Below are positions 55,932 through 64,000 of a stretch of DNA of 64,000 nucleotides, one piece after another. The translations under genes and the position numbers were made by a program. Each line of letters begins with the position of its first letter. Positions within the stretch are counted from its first letter, which is position 1. The notes under the pieces were generated by a model. It saw only the letters and a list, made by a program, of their open reading frames with translations. It was not told the DNA's origin and did not search any database. This stretch comes from Lacrimispora xylanisolvens (lineage in GTDB: Bacteria; Bacillota; Clostridia; Lachnospirales; Lachnospiraceae), in the NCBI RefSeq assembly GCF_002934545.1, contig NZ_PTJA01000002.1:462486-526485 (forward strand), in the 5' to 3' direction.

Positions 55932-58900
55932 ATGGAAGATAAAGATAAATTAATACAAAAATTGCAACAAAAAGTATATATTCTCGAATCCAAAGTGGAA
56001 TACCTTCAAGGCATTTTAAAAGAAGCAAATATTAATTATGAATATAGAATAAAACAATTTGAAGAGACAGTAATGCGTACTGATTCTATTTCAAGTAAAA
56101 AAAACCAAGGAGCTTGCATCCTCCCAGAAGTAATAACTCAAAATCATGCTAAATATTTTTATTCTATGTTTAAAGGAAGAATGGATGTATATAGTAAGCG
56201 TGGTGGTAAACCAAATTTCAAAACAGGTAAGACTGGCTACTATACACAATGTTGGAATTTTTGGAAAGACGGGATATGTCCCAAGAAGACTGGTAACAAG
56301 ATAAAGTGTGGAGATTGTAAGAATCAAAACTATAAGCCCCTGATTGGTGAAAATATAATGCAACACCTAAAAGGTGAAAGGGAAGATTGCTCGGACGTCA
56401 TTGCTCTATATCCGATGTTTCCAGATGAAACTTGCAATTTTCTGGTCTTTGATTTTGATAATCACGATGAAAAGACAAATGGAGACGATTTTGCAAATAC
56501 TGACAATGAATGGATGGAAGAGGTAAATGCAATGCGTACCATTTGTAAAAATAATAATATTTATATATTGGTGGAACGATCCCGGTCAGGGAAAGGCGCA
56601 CATATCTGGATGTTTTTTGAAGAATCTATTCCAGCATCTCTTGCCAGAAAATTTGGAACAGCATTGCTAACTAAAGGAGCGGAATCTGTAAATCAAAAGA
56701 ATTTTAAATCGTATGATAGAATGTTACCAGCCCAGGATCATATGCCAGAGGGTGGATTAGGGAATCTGATTGCATTGCCACTACAAGGACAGGCTTTGAA
56801 ATATGGTAACAGTGCTTTTATTGATGAAAAGTGGGAAGTATATCCTAATCAATGGAACGCCCTCAAAGAAACCAATAAGATATCCAAGGTATTCATGGAA
56901 GAAAAAATAAAAGAGTGGACGTCAGAAGGATTGCTAGGAGTTCTCGCAGAAGATATGAGTGGAAATGTTGAAAAGAATAACAACGAAGAATCAAAGCCAT
57001 GGGAAAAGAAAAAACAAAGGCTGGAGTCTTCTGATGTTGATGGCACTTTAAGCATTACATTTGCAAACCAGATATATATAGATATCGAGAATGTTAAACC
57101 ACGGTTACAGAATCAAATTCGAAGATTAGCTGCATTTAGTAATCCTGAGTTTTATAAAAATCAGGCGATGGGTTTTTCTACACAGGGGACTGCAAGAATT
57201 ATATCCTGCAGTCAGGAGGCAGATCACTATATTTGCCTGCCGCGTGGTTGTGAGGACAAACTAGTTGAAAAGCTTACGGATTCTGGTGTACCATTTAAAA
57301 AAGATGATTGCAGGCAAGTTGGTAGAAGTATATCAGTATCTTTTTGTGGAGAACTGTATTCAGAACAAAAGAAAGCAGCCAATAAAATGCTTGACTATGA
57401 TACTGGGATACTTGGAGCTGCTACAGCATTTGGAAAAACAGCAGTTGGTGCCTATCTGGTATCCGCACGTAAAGTGAACACTTTAATATTGGTGCATAAC
57501 ACAGAAATTATGAAGAACTGGGTAGAAGATTTTGAAAAGTTCCTACATATTAAGGAGGAGCCACCAGAGTATATAACAGCTACCGGAAGGATAAAGAAGA
57601 GAAAGAGTGTAATTGGACGTATGTATGCAGGACATAATTCGGTTACTGGAATTATAGATGTTGTAATGATTTCATCTCTTGGTAAAAAAGGTGAAATCAA
57701 CCGGATCGTGAAAGATTATGGATTAGTTATTATGGATGAATGTCACCATGGGGCTTCGCAGACAGCAGAAGAAGTGTTAAATGAAATAAATGCAAAATTT
57801 GTTTATGGGCTGACTGCAACACCAAAACGCGATGATGGTCAGGAGCAGAAAGTATTTATGCAGTTTGGTCCAATTCGATATCGTTATACAGCAAAAGACA
57901 GGGCAAAAGAACAGGGAATAAAACATTTTGTTTATCCCCGGTTTACAAGGCTGGTACATCCTGAAGGAGAAACGCTAAAAATAAATGATGCATATCAAAT
58001 GGTCAGAGAAAGCGATGTCAGAAATAATCTGATTATTTCTGATGTAGAAGATTGCCTTGCAAATGGAAGAACACCTTTGGTATTGACAAAATTCAAAGAT
58101 CATGCAGCTTTTTTATATGATAAGTTAAGTGGGAATGCGGATCATGTTTTCTTGTTGCAGGGTGGGAAAAGTGCCAAAGAGCGAGACTTAATTAGAAAGC
58201 AAATGAAGGAAGTATCAGAAAATGAGACAATTATACTTGTGGCAATAGGACAATATATTGGTGAAGGGTTTAATTATCCAAGGCTTGATACCTTGATGTT
58301 AACGACGCCGATTGCATGGCAGGGAAATGTAGAACAATATGCAGGACGATTACATAGAGATTTTGAAGGAAAACAGGATGTAATTATTTATGATTATGTA
58401 GATTCCCATATCCGCGTGCTGGAAAGAATGTATCATAAGAGGCTTCGTGCATATAAAAAAATAGGCTATGAAATATGCTTAGCATTAACAGATAATAAAC
58501 AGACTGCAAATGCTATTTACGATAATGAATCATATGGAGAAATTTATGAAAAGGATCTTCTTGAAGCGAATAGCAATATTATTATTTCTAGCCCAGGTAT
58601 TAATGAAAAGAAAGTTAGTCGAATTATTTCATTGATGAGAGAAAGACAAGAATCCGGTGTGACTTTAATAGTTATAACCTTGAAGGCAGAATGTTATCCT
58701 GAAAACAGGTTTGAGAAAACCACACAATTAATTAATAAGCTAATAGGAGTTGGAATAAAGGTTATGCAAAAACCAATTATGCATGAACACTATGCGATTA
58801 TTGATGGAGAAATTGTATGGTATGGTAGCATGAATTTACTGTCTGGAGAAAAAGAAGATGACAACTTGATGAGAGTTGTGAGTAGGGAAATTGCACAGGA

Positions 58901-58937
58901 GCTTATGGAGATTACATTTGGAACTGTAGTATATTAA
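55932..58937 (+). CDS. Archaeo-eukaryotic primase / SF2 helicase / PLD nuclease fusion (TOTE-like)
   Basis: A 1001-residue defence-type fusion. An N-terminal coiled coil (1-40) is followed by an archaeo-eukaryotic primase domain, as in proteins called TOTE conflict-system primases: Cys cluster at about 107-130 (CWNFWKDGICP, then KCGDC), catalytic FLVFDFDNHD (about 169) and SRSGKGAHIWMFF (about 215). The SF2 helicase has Walker A AATAFGKTAVGAYL (about 494), DECHHGAS (about 600) and motif VI QYAGRLHRDFEG (about 800). The C-terminal PLD-like nuclease motif is HEHYAIIDGEIVWYGSMNLL (about 949), with His in place of the usual Lys of HxK. GGAGG precedes the ATG. Confidence 0.85.
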   Translation: MEDKDKLIQKLQQKVYILESKVEYLQGILKEANINYEYRIKQFEETVMRTDSISSKKNQGACILPEVITQNHAKYFYSMFKGRMDVYSKRGGKPNFKTGKTGYYTQCWNFWKDGICPKKTGNKIKCGDCKNQNYKPLIGENIMQHLKGEREDCSDVIALYPMFPDETCNFLVFDFDNHDEKTNGDDFANTDNEWMEEVNAMRTICKNNNIYILVERSRSGKGAHIWMFFEESIPASLARKFGTALLTKGAESVNQKNFKSYDRMLPAQDHMPEGGLGNLIALPLQGQALKYGNSAFIDEKWEVYPNQWNALKETNKISKVFMEEKIKEWTSEGLLGVLAEDMSGNVEKNNNEESKPWEKKKQRLESSDVDGTLSITFANQIYIDIENVKPRLQNQIRRLAAFSNPEFYKNQAMGFSTQGTARIISCSQEADHYICLPRGCEDKLVEKLTDSGVPFKKDDCRQVGRSISVSFCGELYSEQKKAANKMLDYDTGILGAATAFGKTAVGAYLVSARKVNTLILVHNTEIMKNWVEDFEKFLHIKEEPPEYITATGRIKKRKSVIGRMYAGHNSVTGIIDVVMISSLGKKGEINRIVKDYGLVIMDECHHGASQTAEEVLNEINAKFVYGLTATPKRDDGQEQKVFMQFGPIRYRYTAKDRAKEQGIKHFVYPRFTRLVHPEGETLKINDAYQMVRESDVRNNLIISDVEDCLANGRTPLVLTKFKDHAAFLYDKLSGNADHVFLLQGGKSAKERDLIRKQMKEVSENETIILVAIGQYIGEGFNYPRLDTLMLTTPIAWQGNVEQYAGRLHRDFEGKQDVIIYDYVDSHIRVLERMYHKRLRAYKKIGYEICLALTDNKQTANAIYDNESYGEIYEKDLLEANSNIIISSPGINEKKVSRIISLMRERQESGVTLIVITLKAECYPENRFEKTTQLINKLIGVGIKVMQKPIMHEHYAIIDGEIVWYGSMNLLSGEKEDDNLMRVVSREIAQELMEITFGTVVY

Positions 58938-59079
58938 TAACCCCTTACATATGTGATATAAAATAACCATTTAATGCAATGATTAGTATCTTTAATGTAA
59001 CTCCCTATTGCTTTCCCAGTCTTGATGTTTATGGTATTCTGAATAAGAAAGTAATCATAGAAATGGAGGATTAATAAAA

Positions 59080-59751
59080 ATGACATTCTCAGACAAATTA
59101 CAGATTATCCGAAAATCCAAAGGCATCACCCAGGAAGAATTAGCAGAAAAATTAAATGTATCCCGTCAGGCGGTAACAAAATGGGAGAGTGGCATGGTAT
59201 ACCCGGACATAATGAATCTAATACAATTAAGTGAACTATTCCATATAACGGTTGATTACCTTGTCAAAGACAATCAATGCAGCAAATCTCTAGAAATCAC
59301 CTGTGATAATGACATGGACGAACTAATAGATTTTAAATTGGAAGCAATCAAAAACACTTACGCTGGCTATGCTGAAACTTGTGGCGCATCAAGACCTGGT
59401 TCAAACGATTATACCTACACAAAAGGTGATTACCAATATTATGATACGTGGTTAGGTGGGGAAAAGTTTTCCGGAGAGGAAGCTATCTGGAAAAAGGGAA
59501 AAGCAATTTATTCGATGAATTACTTTGGAAGAAACTTAGACGAGAGATTTAGCGGTGATTTTTTAAAAGAAGTATTAGGATCTGCAACAAAAGAATTACC
59601 TTATAGAGGTCCTGAATTTTATCAATCCGGAGAGTACACATATAAAACTAAGGTAATTGGAGATATGGACTGGTTCCAGGGATATGAAGAGATTTACTGC
59701 CAGAATATTAAAGTTTATGAATGTTTTTATCATGGAGGTATGTTGGTATAG
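59080..59751 (+). CDS. XRE regulator with C-terminal DUF5680-type domain
   Basis: Protein of 223 residues: Cro/CI helix-turn-helix (ITQEELAEKLNVSRQAVTKW) at the N-terminus and a C-terminal domain of about 130 residues with DYTYTKGDYQYYDTWLGGEK and KAIYSMNYFGRN, as in DUF5680. Such domains are thought to sense a ligand. It ends the AT-rich island and has its own terminator. Whether it controls the operator sites upstream of the restriction or primase genes is unknown. Confidence 0.88.
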   Translation: MTFSDKLQIIRKSKGITQEELAEKLNVSRQAVTKWESGMVYPDIMNLIQLSELFHITVDYLVKDNQCSKSLEITCDNDMDELIDFKLEAIKNTYAGYAETCGASRPGSNDYTYTKGDYQYYDTWLGGEKFSGEEAIWKKGKAIYSMNYFGRNLDERFSGDFLKEVLGSATKELPYRGPEFYQSGEYTYKTKVIGDMDWFQGYEEIYCQNIKVYECFYHGGMLV

Positions 59752-59827
59752 TGAAGTAGCAGTTATTCCATTCTAAGATAATGTAAAGACCCCTGCAATA
59801 GTGTTAAATTAGATTAATGATTCAATT

Positions 59828-59857
59828 AGAGAGGTTCAATTTGAGCTTCTCTTTTTT
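59828..59857 (+). terminator. Intrinsic terminator after the XRE/DUF5680 gene
   Basis: AGAGAGGTTCAA pairs with TTGAGCTTCTCT with two G-U pairs, followed by six T. Confidence 0.8.
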
Positions 59858-59938
59858 GTGTTTTTTAAGTAGTAACAAGACAATTTAAAATTATCACCAA
59901 ATACGTCTAATCTATTAATTTGCTCTTCTTCAAGGATC

Positions 59939-60052
59939 GGTGACTTAAAATGGACTCCAGCAGAACTGGATCGGACAACCGGAACAGGATCAACTACAAT
60001 TAGTGGATTTTACCATGGGACGGTTGAGACAGAGGGGCGGAAAACTCCTTAA
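59939..60052 (+). pseudogene. Possible remnant of a helix-turn-helix regulator
   Basis: In one frame without a start codon the translation reads LKWTPAELDRTTGTGSTTIS then GFYHG, resembling the recognition region of a Cro/CI HTH (TPAEL, STIS, G). It ends at a stop after about 38 codons. It is a short, weak match and may be chance. The rest of 59858-60209 shows no gene. Confidence 0.3.
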
Positions 60053-60209
60053 GAATTAGAAAATATACCCCTCTCCGCCGCCTGAATTATCGTCATTCAG
60101 TTCATCCATTTCATAAAGAAAATAATTCCTACAGAAGGTCTTCGTCACTTATAGGACATCTTCAGCATATACTTACCTTAGGGTTGTTTTAACACAAGTG
60201 CCGTTCGTT

Positions 60210-60258
60210 GAGTCCAATAATTTTTATTTAATACCATTGATTGGTACCATTTGGACTC
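60210..60258. promoter_or_regulatory. Nested inverted repeat upstream of GH48
   Basis: GAGTCCAA (60210-60217) faces TTGGACTC (60251-60258), and TACCA faces TGGTA inside. It lies about 310 bp before the cellulase start. A related TTGAGTC...GGTACCAT arrangement recurs near 60447-60471. It may be a regulator site for the cellulase genes. The rest of 60259-60569 is AT-rich with no other clear feature. Confidence 0.4.
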
Positions 60259-60569
60259 TGATTTCCTACGGATAAAATATGATAAAAGTAAATTATATTT
60301 TATACTCAACTAAGTTATAAGATTAAAAATCAAATTTAAATAAAGCATTTGCAAAATCAAAAATAAAGCTTTTTAACATCATACTCAACGAATATAATCC
60401 CGGAACTTACGTTGGAATTTACCTGTATGTGGCATATGCTAAAAACCATTGAGTCTCAAAGGAAGGTACCATAATTTTCAGTGAAAGGAGTGATTCCATT
60501 GGATAATTTAAGTATTTTATCGTTTTGAAGATTCGTCGATTTTTTAGTATAAGAGGAGGTTATTTTAAA

Positions 60570-63215
60570 ATGCAAAAAAAATCATTAAAAGAGCCCACAG
60601 GTGCTTATCAGAAAAGGTTCCTGGAATTATGGGAGATACTCCACGATTCCCAAAATGGATATTTCAGTCCCCAGGGAGTCCCCTATCATAGCATAGAAAC
60701 CCTAATGGTAGAAGCCCCCGACTACGGTCATGTAACTACCAGTGAAACATTAAGCTATTATATCTGGCTCGAGGCCATGTATGGCAAATTCACCGGTGAT
60801 TTCTCCGGTTTCAAAAAAGCATGGGATATTGCAGAAACCTATATCATCCCAACAGAAAAAGACCAGCCCAACAGCAGTATGTCTGGATACAATGCCAGTA
60901 AACCCGCCACCTATGCCCCTGAATGGGAGCTGCCAAGTCTTTATCCAGCCAAATTAGATTCTGGCGCAGCGGTAGGAACAGATCCAATCTATAACGATTT
61001 AAAATCAACCTATGGCACTTCTGTTATCTACGGCATGCACTGGCTGTTAGATGCGGACAACTGGTATGGTTTTGGCAGACGGGGAGATGGCAAGTCTGCA
61101 CCGTCTTATATCAATACCTTCCAGAGAGGAAGAGAAGAATCTACCTGGGAGACAATTCCTCAGCCGTGCTGGGATGACATGCGTTTCGGTGGTAAAAATG
61201 GATTCCTGGATCTGTTTACCGGAGACAGCAATTACGCAAAACAGTTCAAGTATACCGATGCACCCGATGCAGATTCCCGGGCAATACAGGCGACATACTG
61301 GGCAGACCAGTGGGCCAGTGAATATGGGGTGGATCTTGAAACCTATATTGGCAAGGCAAGCAAAATGGGTGACTATTTAAGGTATGCCATGTTTGATAAA
61401 TATTTCCGTAAAATTGGATCGTCAACTGCTGCCGGCACCGGTTACGATGCAGCTCATTATCTGCTCAGCTGGTATTATGCATGGGGTGGCGGCGAGAACG
61501 CAAACTGGTCATGGGTCATTGGATGCAGTCACAGCCATTTTGGTTACCAGAATCCCATGGCAGCCTGGATATTGTCACAGAATGATGAATTCAAACCACT
61601 TTCCCGTAATGGCGTAAGTGACTGGAGTAAGAGTCTGGAGAGACAGTTGGAATTCTATCAGTGGCTGCAGTCCGATGAAGGCGGAATTGCAGGTGGTGTC
61701 TCCAATTCTAATAAAGGCCGTTATGAAAGCTGGCCTTCAGGAACCGCAACCTTTTATGGAATGGGCTATCAGGAACACCCTGTATATGCCGATCCGGGAA
61801 GCAACCGGTGGTTTGGATTCCAGGCATGGTCAATGCAGCGTGTAGCAGAGTATTATTACAAAACAAACAATTTAAAGGCAAAAGCCTTACTGGATAAATG
61901 GGTTAAATGGATTAAAACTGTTGTTAAACTTAATGCAGACGGAACCTTTGCGATTCCTGATAATCTGGACTGGTCCGGCCAGCCTGATAATTGGACAGGA
62001 TCCTATACCGGAAATCCCAATCTGCATGTAAATGTAAGCACCTATGGCACGGACCTTGGCGTGTCAGGATCCCTCGCCAACACCTTACTGTATTACAGCA
62101 AAGCTTCCGGTGACGATGAAGCCAGAGTACTTGCAAAAGAATTATTAGACCGTATGTGGAATTTATACAAAGGTGACAAAGGACTTTCCGTTCCCGAACA
62201 AAGGAATGACTATAGCCGCTTCTTTGATCAGGAAGTCTATGTACCGTCTGGATGGACAGGAACCATGCCAAACGGAGATGAGATTAAATCAGGAGTTAAG
62301 TTTATAGATATCCGTTCAAAATACAAAGATGATCCTGATTTTCAGAAGGTTGAGAACGCTTACAAAAGAGGAACAGCTCCGGTATTAAATTACCACCGCT
62401 TCTGGGCACAGTGTGATATTGCCATTGCAAATGGTGTATATTCCATGCTGTTTGAAGAAGGAGGAGAACCGGTAAACAACTCTGCCATTGTTCCCACATC
62501 AGCGGCTTTTGACAAAAAGGCAGGCAACCAGAAAGACATTAAAGTCACTCTTACCTTAAACGGAAATACCTTTATCGGGATTAAAGAGGGAAATAATTAT
62601 TTAACAGAGGGTGTGGAGTACACCTTAACCGATAATACAGTTGTATTATTAAAAACCTATCTGGGAGAAAAAGAAGTCGGGAAATTAAAACTCACCTTCG
62701 ACTTCAGCGCAGGAACTGACCCGGTACTTGTCCTGACTATAACAGATTCTTCAATACCAGTCGGAAACATCCAAGTACAAATGTATAATGATTCCACAAA
62801 CCCACAGGTAAGTTCAATTGTACCGAAGTTTAAACTCACCAACACCGGAAAGACCAGTATCACACTTACAGATTTAAAACTCAGATATTATTACACCATA
62901 GACGAAGAAAAGGACCAGAATTTCTGGTGTGACTGGTCTACAGTCGGCAGCAGTAATGTAACAGGTACCTTTGTGAAAATGTCAGAAGCAAAGCCAGGTG
63001 CAGATTATTACCTGGAAATCGGATTTACAGCTGGAGCCGGTAAACTGGCAGAAGGTCAGTCCATTGAAGTACCGGTAAGATTCAATAAAATTGATTGGAG
63101 CAGTTATACGCAGACAGGAGATTATTCCTTTTCTAAATCAGGCAGCAGTTATGCAGACTGGACAAAAATCACAGGATATGTATCTGGCAGCCTGAAATGG
63201 GGAGTAGAGCCGTAA
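60570..63215 (+). CDS. GH48 cellulase (GH48-X2-CBM3) without signal peptide
   Basis: Processive cellobiohydrolase of family 48, 881 residues from the ATG at 60570 (AAGAGGAGG upstream). The catalytic domain spans about 10-635, with the acid Glu in [13 protein letters not shown] (E59) and conserved [19 protein letters not shown]. An X2 Ig-like module lies at about 645-730 and a family 3 cellulose-binding module at 735-881 ([20 protein letters not shown]). The N-terminus goes from [10 protein letters not shown] straight into [11 protein letters not shown], so no hydrophobic signal core exists. Upstream in-frame codons (from a TTG at 60525 back to a stop at 60504) add none. Secreted relatives have a signal peptide here. 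Confidence 0.93.
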   Translation: MQKKSLKEPTGAYQKRFLELWEILHDSQNGYFSPQGVPYHSIETLMVEAPDYGHVTTSETLSYYIWLEAMYGKFTGDFSGFKKAWDIAETYIIPTEKDQPNSSMSGYNASKPATYAPEWELPSLYPAKLDSGAAVGTDPIYNDLKSTYGTSVIYGMHWLLDADNWYGFGRRGDGKSAPSYINTFQRGREESTWETIPQPCWDDMRFGGKNGFLDLFTGDSNYAKQFKYTDAPDADSRAIQATYWADQWASEYGVDLETYIGKASKMGDYLRYAMFDKYFRKIGSSTAAGTGYDAAHYLLSWYYAWGGGENANWSWVIGCSHSHFGYQNPMAAWILSQNDEFKPLSRNGVSDWSKSLERQLEFYQWLQSDEGGIAGGVSNSNKGRYESWPSGTATFYGMGYQEHPVYADPGSNRWFGFQAWSMQRVAEYYYKTNNLKAKALLDKWVKWIKTVVKLNADGTFAIPDNLDWSGQPDNWTGSYTGNPNLHVNVSTYGTDLGVSGSLANTLLYYSKASGDDEARVLAKELLDRMWNLYKGDKGLSVPEQRNDYSRFFDQEVYVPSGWTGTMPNGDEIKSGVKFIDIRSKYKDDPDFQKVENAYKRGTAPVLNYHRFWAQCDIAIANGVYSMLFEEGGEPVNNSAIVPTSAAFDKKAGNQKDIKVTLTLNGNTFIGIKEGNNYLTEGVEYTLTDNTVVLLKTYLGEKEVGKLKLTFDFSAGTDPVLVLTITDSSIPVGNIQVQMYNDSTNPQVSSIVPKFKLTNTGKTSITLTDLKLRYYYTIDEEKDQNFWCDWSTVGSSNVTGTFVKMSEAKPGADYYLEIGFTAGAGKLAEGQSIEVPVRFNKIDWSSYTQTGDYSFSKSGSSYADWTKITGYVSGSLKWGVEP

Positions 63216-63313
63216 TAAAAGCGTAGAGCTTAAAAATATATAAATTCTGGCCCAGATATCAGAAGACTGGATTTGGGTCAGGATTATCATAAGAACCCGT
63301 AAGGATGCGTTTC

Positions 63314-63343
63314 ATCAATCGATCAGCGTACGAAACGATTGAT
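63314..63343 (+). other. Hairpin before the GH9 start
   Basis: ATCAATCG (63314-63321) pairs with CGATTGAT (63336-63343) just upstream of AAGGAG. A further weak TGGCCCA/TGGGTCA pairing lies at about 63248-63283. They may set the GH48:GH9 ratio or protect mRNA ends. Confidence 0.45.
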
Positions 63344-63345
63344 AA

Positions 63346-64000
<655 letters not shown>

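Noticed and set aside
57452..57700. Minus-strand ORFs within the primase-helicase gene
   Set aside because: They are antisense shadows of conserved helicase motifs and have no ribosome sites.

Overview
The window looks like a chromosomal segment of a Lachnospiraceae-type Firmicute (Lachnoclostridium/Lacrimispora-like). The reasons are the moderate-to-low GC, strong AGGAGG ribosome binding sites, TTGACA/TATAAT promoters, a Gram-positive LexA box, a YesM/YesN two-component pair, and a GH48 + GH9 cellulase pair as in plant-degrading members of that family. The species assignment is inference.

Layout. 1-1105: no intact gene; a decayed MATE-type transporter remnant and an imperfect repeat. 1106-11302: YesM/YesN-type sensor and regulator, then a sugar ABC transporter (lipoprotein, two permeases separated by four 52-bp tandem repeats) and two FAD-dependent oxidoreductases. 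11399-13774: a MarR regulator with an operator inside its promoter and a probably leaderless start, a pirin, and an XRE regulator. 13788-15345 (minus): an ABC permease/ATPase pair without a binding protein. 15501-24377: the rimP-nusA-ylxR-ylxQ-infB-rbfA-nrnA-truB-ribF translation operon; IF2 carries a very long Gly/Gln/Arg-rich repeat linker. 24436-25479: NlpC/P60 wall hydrolase. 25537-30498 (minus): branched-chain amino-acid-type ABC operon. 30714-32315 (minus): pyrG. 32519-37670: BMP-type nucleoside ABC operon with a terminator-like leader. 37733-39798: ftsH. 39823-45430: jetABC (MukFEB-like condensin, Wadjet family) without jetD. 45431-47404 (minus): YARHG lipoprotein. 47542-50515: SOS-boxed uvrA. 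50727-52396: guaA.

52510-59857 is an AT-rich accessory island. It holds a HaeIII-type restriction-modification pair, a roughly 320-nt candidate structured RNA with its own promoter and terminator, and a two-gene operon: a small protein of unknown function plus a 1001-residue fusion of archaeo-eukaryotic primase, SF2 helicase and phospholipase-D-like nuclease. An XRE/DUF5680-type regulator follows.

59858-64000 holds regulatory-looking sequence, a GH48-X2-CBM3 cellulase and the start of a GH9 cellulase. Both enzymes lack the hydrophobic core of a signal peptide, and GH9 is cut off by foreign sequence that may be a mobile-element end.

The strongest leads for something new are the RNA plus primase-helicase-nuclease island, the jetABC locus without its nuclease, and the signal-less cellulase pair. 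Four plus-strand transcription units (rimP, bmp, jet, uvrA) share one layout: promoter, then a strong leader hairpin, then the gene, suggesting frequent leader-level control.
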